A stretch of 64,000 nt of DNA, from the NCBI GenBank assembly GCA_001898145.1, contig MKSR01000040.1, positions 310,001 through 374,000 on the forward strand, in the 5' to 3' direction. Each line of letters begins with the position of its first letter. The first letter of the stretch is position 1. This stretch comes from Dyadobacter sp. 50-39. GTDB taxonomy: Bacteria > Bacteroidota > Bacteroidia > Cytophagales > Spirosomataceae. Of the stretch, positions 59,089-64,000 are shown piece by piece. The translations under genes were made by a program, and so were the position numbers. The notes beneath the pieces were generated by a model that made no database searches, was not told the origin of the DNA, and saw only the letters and a program-made list of their open reading frames with translations.

Positions 59089-61923
59089 TTAAGCGGTTTG
59101 CGCCACTGCGGGACGCGTTACGTTCAGGTCTTGCAGGAGGTAATTTTCGACGATATAAAACTCACTATCTTCCAGCACGTTGGGAATCATGACCGAACCC
59201 GCATCCCGGATTTCGGTCACGGACAGGATCTCGCCCGATTGCACTATGCCCGCCTTGGAAAACAGGAGCTTCCCGTAAGTGACCAGTACAGACATATTGT
59301 TGTGGTTAACATGCTTGCGGAGGTCTATAACCTCGTTGGCTTCTTCTTTAAAATAGGCCGAATTGAGCAGGATTTTCTGCAATTCGCCATTAAGCAAATG
59401 GTGCAGCGGCGGACTTTCCCTCAGGCGGCGCAATTTGCAGATCAGCAGGTCATTCTCTGTCGCCAGCCATTCCAGCGGCTGCATAATGCGGAGGTGAAAC
59501 TGGTCGTCTGTCCGGGTCATCACTTCGAGCAGCGAGCGGAAACGCGCCGGGTTGACAATACGGAGCACATAGAATGCCGTCTCCGAAATCACGGTTGATC
59601 GTGACACTGCATTCGAAACCAGGATATCCGTAACGCTTTCGGCCGGATAACCTTTGAGCTCTTTAATGGCCACCGCCTTCGTCCAGCGGGAAATGCGCGT
59701 GTAATCTTTGTTGACAATGTCTTTCAACCGCTCCTCCACCGACAGCCTCGCCTGCGGGAACAGTTCGTCGTAGCGCATCCGCATTTCATGAAACGACGCG
59801 CTGTCCAGGTAAGGCAATATTTTGCTTTTGACGGCCTCCGGCAGCAGCAAATCCGAGATTTCGGTCAGGTAATCGCGTGCATCGGTGGCCTGGTCGCCAT
59901 CCAGCAGGGTAACGGCATGGAAGCGCGGACCGTAGAGCACTTCCAGCAGCGTAAATGCTTTGAGAATAATGCGGCGCTGTTCCTTTTCCAGGTTTATGAT
60001 CAGTTGCGAGTCCCTCGCGTAGGCCTTGCCCAGATCGGAATGGGCCGCCAGAAGCCAGGAAAATGTCGCCAGATGGTCGTCGAGCTCGTTGAATAGCAAC
60101 GATTGCTCAGTAGAGTTGGCGCGGTAATGCAGGTTGCGGAGCGACACGGCCACTTTATCTTTCACAAAGCGGCTCGGGTTGTCCAGGTTCCTTCGGAAAA
60201 ACCGGATCGCTTCGGGTCCGCCGATCTTCTCGGCCAGGTTCAGCAAATGCAGCTGGCGGAAGCGGTTTTCGTTGTTGCTCAGAAACGATTTCTCGATGTA
60301 TTTCAACAGCGGCGTGCCCGATTTGACCAGCGCATCAAATGCGACGGCATAGTAGCGGTCGAGCTCCATTTGCTCGGTCAGGTACGGCCAGAGTTCCGGG
60401 CGTTTCATTTCACCGGCCACAAAAATGGCCGCATGGCGAACGTCCGGGTCCGGGTCCTGCAGGAGGGGGATCAGGGATTTGTAGGCCAGGAAGCGGTCGG
60501 CCCTCCCCAATGCCAGCGCAGCTTCTATCCGTTCCGTGTTGTGCTTCGAAAAAACACGGTCGGTAATCTTCCTGAACGGAAGCTCAGCGGGTGCTGCCGC
60601 GGGCTCGTAGGTATGCCGGCCCTGCGCGGGAATTGCAAAACGGAATACCTTTTCCATCACCACTTTCTTGTAAAGCCGCTGGCCGAGCAAAGCCACCACT
60701 GCCCAGCACAGCGCTGCGACCAAAAACAGCATGGATAGCCGCAACGCGTCCATACCGGCCACATTCACCAGGATAAACAGCATGACCCCTGCCGCAAAAC
60801 CGCCGACCGCTTTGGCGCGCCCCTCGATCCTGCCCTGAATGAACAGCCGGAGCCGGGCCGTAATCGGCTGATAGAGGGTCTGGTAAGCCGGTTCGCTGAT
60901 CGCCTTGCGTACGGCGCTCATAAAGAACCGCGACAAAGCAATGCAGGCGAAGAAAATGCCCGCGGTATCATAGGCCAGTCCGTAGATCACCGACACGGTA
61001 AGACTGAAAACCAGCAAAACCGGCAGCAGCATAATGCCCATCGCCAAGCCGAACCGGCCGATCAGTTTGTTGTATAAAAAGGTTTTGATAAAAAATTCAA
61101 GGATAGCAGAAACACCGAAAAACACTCCCAGGAAGCTAGCCAGCGCTTCTTTGTTGGGAAAAACAGCCCTCGATTCGGTAAAAAACAGGTAATCCACAAA
61201 AAATAGGCCGAATACCGGCAGCAATGCCAGCAGAAAAATGCTGCGGTAGTAGGCCGGGTTCACCGGTGCATCTGCCGACTTTTCCTCGCGGACTCTCCGG
61301 TCCGTCAGGTGCGCCGGTGTTACATAATCGCGATGGATTTTACGGAGCAGCACGCTGCAAACGGCCAGAAAAGCCACGGAAATGACCAGCAGATAATCCG
61401 TCGGGACGACCTTCACCAGCGCAGGCACGGCCAGGTACATGGCCACCGACGCAAAAACATCCCCGGTATTGATCAGCGACGATAGTCTTTTGGACTGCTG
61501 AAAACTGAACACCTTCACCACCACAGCCCAGAAAGTGAGCCCGTTGACCAGCACAAATACGCGGTTCCAGATAAAGAGTACATAGAATACCCATTTGCTT
61601 CCCGTGAATTGATAGCAAACCAGCATCAGAACGATGGAGGCTGTCAGCAAAGCCAGCGCCATTTCACCCAGCTTGTCGAAGCGCAGCCGTTTTTGCAGCC
61701 AGCTTAACCCGATCCCGAGCAAATACACGAATACCCCTCCCACTACATACACCTCGGGCAGTGCGGTGCGCTCGAAACTGGTCAGGAAAGACGATGCTAC
61801 TACAGTGTAGAACAATGCAATAGCCCCGCCCATAAAGAACGAGAAAAGCATCAGCAGCTTCACCAGTTGCTTTTCATCATCCCTGACATTCAGGAGGCGC
61901 GATATGTCGGCGGTTTGTATCAA
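59089..61923 (-). CDS. Nucleotide-transporter/MFS-like membrane domain fused to HEAT repeats
   Basis: 944 aa. Residues about 20-430 contain roughly 12 transmembrane segments resembling the TLC/Npt ATP:ADP translocase or MFS fold (LLMLFSFFMGGAIALFYTVV, WVFYVLFIWNRVFVLVNG). A soluble part follows from about 455: HEAT-like repeats (ALALGRADRFLAYKSLIPLL, PDPDVRHAAIFVAGEM) to about 605, then more helical sequence. The last about 130 residues could be a cNMP-binding-like or regulatory domain, but that is uncertain. Transport of nucleotides is not shown; the fusion and signalling-operon context suggest a membrane sensor. It starts 6 nt after the GNAT stop. Confidence 0.75.
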   Translation of the reverse strand: MIQTADISRLLNVRDDEKQLVKLLMLFSFFMGGAIALFYTVVASSFLTSFERTALPEVYVVGGVFVYLLGIGLSWLQKRLRFDKLGEMALALLTASIVLMLVCYQFTGSKWVFYVLFIWNRVFVLVNGLTFWAVVVKVFSFQQSKRLSSLINTGDVFASVAMYLAVPALVKVVPTDYLLVISVAFLAVCSVLLRKIHRDYVTPAHLTDRRVREEKSADAPVNPAYYRSIFLLALLPVFGLFFVDYLFFTESRAVFPNKEALASFLGVFFGVSAILEFFIKTFLYNKLIGRFGLAMGIMLLPVLLVFSLTVSVIYGLAYDTAGIFFACIALSRFFMSAVRKAISEPAYQTLYQPITARLRLFIQGRIEGRAKAVGGFAAGVMLFILVNVAGMDALRLSMLFLVAALCWAVVALLGQRLYKKVVMEKVFRFAIPAQGRHTYEPAAAPAELPFRKITDRVFSKHNTERIEAALALGRADRFLAYKSLIPLLQDPDPDVRHAAIFVAGEMKRPELWPYLTEQMELDRYYAVAFDALVKSGTPLLKYIEKSFLSNNENRFRQLHLLNLAEKIGGPEAIRFFRRNLDNPSRFVKDKVAVSLRNLHYRANSTEQSLLFNELDDHLATFSWLLAAHSDLGKAYARDSQLIINLEKEQRRIILKAFTLLEVLYGPRFHAVTLLDGDQATDARDYLTEISDLLLPEAVKSKILPYLDSASFHEMRMRYDELFPQARLSVEERLKDIVNKDYTRISRWTKAVAIKELKGYPAESVTDILVSNAVSRSTVISETAFYVLRIVNPARFRSLLEVMTRTDDQFHLRIMQPLEWLATENDLLICKLRRLRESPPLHHLLNGELQKILLNSAYFKEEANEVIDLRKHVNHNNMSVLVTYGKLLFSKAGIVQSGEILSVTEIRDAGSVMIPNVLEDSEFYIVENYLLQDLNVTRPAVAQTA

Positions 61924-61929
61924 AAGGGA

Positions 61930-62523
61930 TCAGGGTAAACGTTTGATCATGAAGTAAATCTGGCGATCGGGCATCTGGTAGAGGGAGCGGATTTTGCCCA
62001 GGTACACAAACCCAAGGTCTTCCAGGGGCTTGATACGCGAGGCCACCGGCTGTGCGATGATCATACGGATGCCATGCTCTCCGGCATACTGTATCCGCGC
62101 TTCGTCCAGGATCGTCGAAAAGCCGTTTCCGCGGAATCCGGGGGCGACCACCAGTCGGTTCAGCGAGGCAAACGGGCCGCCGCCGTATTTCGCGAGCAAT
62201 GCCTCGTCGTAGAGGTCGGAATGCGGTACGGAGCTGTATTCCTTGTGAAATGTCATGCGGGCAGCGGCTACGATCTCATCCTCATGGGTAATGATCCAGT
62301 GGTGGGCGATCAGGTCGTCGCCGTCCAGCCAGGCCGTACGCGAAAAAAATTCCTTGCTTATCCCCTGTTCGTCTTTCCAAGCCGCGATCCGCAGCGCACC
62401 CATTTCATCGAGCCGCTCGGGATGATCGAGCCGTGTAAGTACAAATGCTGAATTCTTAATTTCGAGGCGCGTTTCCATAAGTAAGGGAGGGTTGTAGGGC
62501 GCTGATTTCAATTCCGGCATCAT
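61930..62523 (-). CDS. GNAT family N-acetyltransferase
   Basis: 197 aa from the ATG at 62523 (MMPELKSAPYN), which lies 2 nt after the TonB receptor stop; a later ATG (METRLEIKNS, 62478) is also possible. The frame is open upstream but overlaps the receptor gene. The acetyl-CoA motif is LVVAPGFRGNGFSTILDEA. Other family features are LRIAAWKDEQ at the N-terminus and PLEDLGFVYLGK near the end. The pattern is reminiscent of autoinducer-synthase-like acetyltransferases (PEP-CTERM/LuxI-like), but that is weak. It is the second visible gene of the signalling operon. Confidence 0.78.
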   Translation of the reverse strand: MMPELKSAPYNPPLLMETRLEIKNSAFVLTRLDHPERLDEMGALRIAAWKDEQGISKEFFSRTAWLDGDDLIAHHWIITHEDEIVAAARMTFHKEYSSVPHSDLYDEALLAKYGGGPFASLNRLVVAPGFRGNGFSTILDEARIQYAGEHGIRMIIAQPVASRIKPLEDLGFVYLGKIRSLYQMPDRQIYFMIKRLP

Positions 62524-62525
62524 GG

Positions 62526-64000
62526 CTATTTCCTGTTTGTATCGATGAGTAAACCAATGTTGAAAGTCCGTCTTTCCTGCGGGTAGCGCGATGCGGAGGT
62601 GACACCCTCGGCTGCGCGGATACCCGGTACGAAATACTCCCTGTTCAGGATGTTGGACACCTGGAATTGCAAACTGAACCTGTTGAGTATGTTTTGATAA
62701 GTAATCGTTGAGCCCAGGAGATAGATCGGTGCGAAGCGGGTTCCCGGATTGTTGCTGCCGGACGTACCTGCGCCCGTTTTGCGCGCACTGATGTAGTTGT
62801 TGGTGGCGCTGATGACCAGGTTCTTTACAGGCTCGTACACCACGCCCAGGTTCGCCGACCACGGGGCTATGTCGCTCACAGGTATTTTCCGACCCTGTTC
62901 CTTACTGAGGTCACGGGGGTTGGCGTAGGTGAAATTGCCCCAAACATTGAGCTTCTTCACATCATATCGTACCTCGGACTGTGCGCCGATGATACGCTGC
63001 TTGCCCAATGCCTGGAACTGTGTGGTGGCCACACCTGCGGGCGTTGTGGCGGCAGCCAGGCCGACCGCATTGCTGTAATTGGCAACGTAGCCCGCTATGC
63101 TGAGCGACAATGCCTTCGAGAAACGCACATGGGCGCTGCCTTCCAGGTTTTTCACCCGTTCGGGCTGCAATGTCGGGTTGTTCAGCAGGCGCTCGCGGCT
63201 CGTTGCGTATTTTTGCAGGTACGATGCGTCCTTGAATGCCTCGGCATAAATCCCCTTGAAAACAAACCTGCCCGGCGAATAGATGACGCTCACGCGCGGG
63301 TTGAAAACAAATCCGTACCCGCCATTGGTCCGTATCTGGTTGTAATCCAGTCGCGAAGCCAGCACCATACGCAGTTTTTCGGTGAAATTGTAGGTACCCT
63401 GGGTAAATACCCCGAGGTCGAACACCCGGAAGTTATCGCCGCCCGCCAGTGTGGAATCGGGCCGGCCGGTTTCATCGGCACCCAATGCCGTGGCCGTGAT
63501 GTAGTTGGCCTGGATGATACTGTTCCGCATTTCGACGCCGCTGTTGATATCCAGCTTCGGCGAAGGCGTCCACAGGACCCTGAACTCGTTCCGCAACTGG
63601 TTGGAAACCCGGTACCAGTAAGGCGTCGAATAGGTCGGCTTGCGGTCATTCAGCAGGTCGATGATACCGTAGCTGCCATTGAAATAGCCCCGGTAGGTAG
63701 GCAGCACGGTGGCGCCATTGAGCTCGTGCAGGCGGTATGAAGTCAAATTCAGGATCTGGACGCGTTCAGACAGGTATTTGTTATAAGTAAGGGAAAATGC
63801 CTTGTTGCTGGCAATCCAGCGCGAAAGGTCTTTGGTCACAATGCGCGATCGGTTGGTATACCAGGGCGTGGCGCCCTCGTCCGTCTTCCAGGTCATGAGC
63901 GAGATCATGAAATCCTTGAACTCGATTTTCGCGCGCAGGTACATGTTCCGCGAGTCGTCGTTGAACTCCACCGGATTACCATTCACCCGGGCCTGAAACA
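62526..64000 (-). CDS. TonB-dependent receptor, C-terminal part, 5' truncated by the window edge
   Basis: About 490 residues are visible; the frame stays open to the window end, so the plug and signal peptide lie to the right. The sequence is a beta-barrel: repeated amphipathic strands such as LDINSGVEMRNSIIQANY, VFKGIYAEAFKDASYLQKY and LNVWGNFTYANPRDLSKEQG. It ends in QVSNILNREYFVPGI and the terminal strand RRTFNIGLLID, typical of this family. It would import a siderophore, vitamin or oligosaccharide across the outer membrane; the ligand cannot be told. The stop is 2 nt before the GNAT gene, so the receptor heads or sits within the signalling operon. Confidence 0.9.
   Translation of the reverse strand, partial: FQARVNGNPVEFNDDSRNMYLRAKIEFKDFMISLMTWKTDEGATPWYTNRSRIVTKDLSRWIASNKAFSLTYNKYLSERVQILNLTSYRLHELNGATVLPTYRGYFNGSYGIIDLLNDRKPTYSTPYWYRVSNQLRNEFRVLWTPSPKLDINSGVEMRNSIIQANYITATALGADETGRPDSTLAGGDNFRVFDLGVFTQGTYNFTEKLRMVLASRLDYNQIRTNGGYGFVFNPRVSVIYSPGRFVFKGIYAEAFKDASYLQKYATSRERLLNNPTLQPERVKNLEGSAHVRFSKALSLSIAGYVANYSNAVGLAAATTPAGVATTQFQALGKQRIIGAQSEVRYDVKKLNVWGNFTYANPRDLSKEQGRKIPVSDIAPWSANLGVVYEPVKNLVISATNNYISARKTGAGTSGSNNPGTRFAPIYLLGSTITYQNILNRFSLQFQVSNILNREYFVPGIRAAEGVTSASRYPQERRTFNIGLLIDTNRK

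Noticed and set aside
62524-62862. Extended N-terminus of the GNAT protein
   Set aside because: The extension overlaps the TonB receptor coding region and is Gln/His/Arg-rich with no domain; the Met-Met pair at 62518-62523 is the better start.

Overview
The window reads as chromosome of a Bacteroidota member of the order Cytophagales, most likely Dyadobacter or a close relative. The reasons are a type IX secretion (T9SS) sorting domain, promoters of the Bacteroidota TTTG/TAnnTTTG type, a mitochondrial-type aconitase beside AcnB, menaquinone genes, a TonB-dependent receptor, a periplasmic-propeller sensor kinase, and several secreted proteins known mainly from this group. No rRNA, tRNA, insertion sequence, phage gene or CRISPR array was found. 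Both window edges cut a gene: a GNAT acetyltransferase on the left and a TonB-dependent receptor on the right.

Layout. 1-8.0 kb: a double-domain acetyltransferase, a thioredoxin-fold protein without catalytic cysteines, a coupled radical-SAM/DUF4130 DNA-repair pair, a large T9SS-secreted carbohydrate-binding protein and an M61 peptidase. 8.1-20.2 kb: a DUF1080 protein coupled to lspA, tandem aconitases (acnB then acn, minus strand), topA, a sirtuin, folD and a two-domain XRE regulator. 20.2-23.2 kb: menE with an uncharacterised partner, divergent from menB, whose predicted 5' leader carries a twelve-copy 14-bp tandem array. 23.2-30.9 kb: EVE-domain protein, secreted protein, RlmI-like methyltransferase, TPR lipoprotein, thrS, infC, rpmI and rplT. 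31-37 kb: a Tat-exported phospholipase C, dnaK, and a small protein coupled to a short-chain dehydrogenase. 37-46 kb: secreted hydrolase, VanZ-like protein, pgi, a Tat-type sugar isomerase-like protein, a DUF5009 membrane acyltransferase and a eukaryote-type (GT3) glycogen synthase.

46.0-53.3 kb is the most interesting block: a five-gene operon with overlapping or near-touching genes (SWIM zinc finger, DUF5691, MoxR-type AAA+ ATPase, DUF5682, VWA/MIDAS protein). It resembles the uncharacterised E. coli yehLMP(Q) genes and has the shape of an ATPase plus metal-dependent adaptor machine. Converging on it from the right edge is a second long operon (53.3-64 kb, minus strand): TonB receptor, GNAT, a nucleotide-transporter-like/HEAT fusion, a propeller sensor kinase whose phospho-acceptor His is replaced, a second kinase with an intact His, and a receiver-PP2C phosphatase. 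This looks like one envelope-to-cytoplasm signalling pathway.

Non-coding structure is also notable. Three intergenic loci (18.85, 25.2 and 36.94 kb) are arrays of degenerate 7-nt units arranged as inverted repeats. Two of them begin with the same TAGGACTTCGGCT string, whose TAG is the stop codon of the preceding gene. Several strong hairpin terminators were found, one of which (30.98 kb) has a predicted promoter inside its loop.
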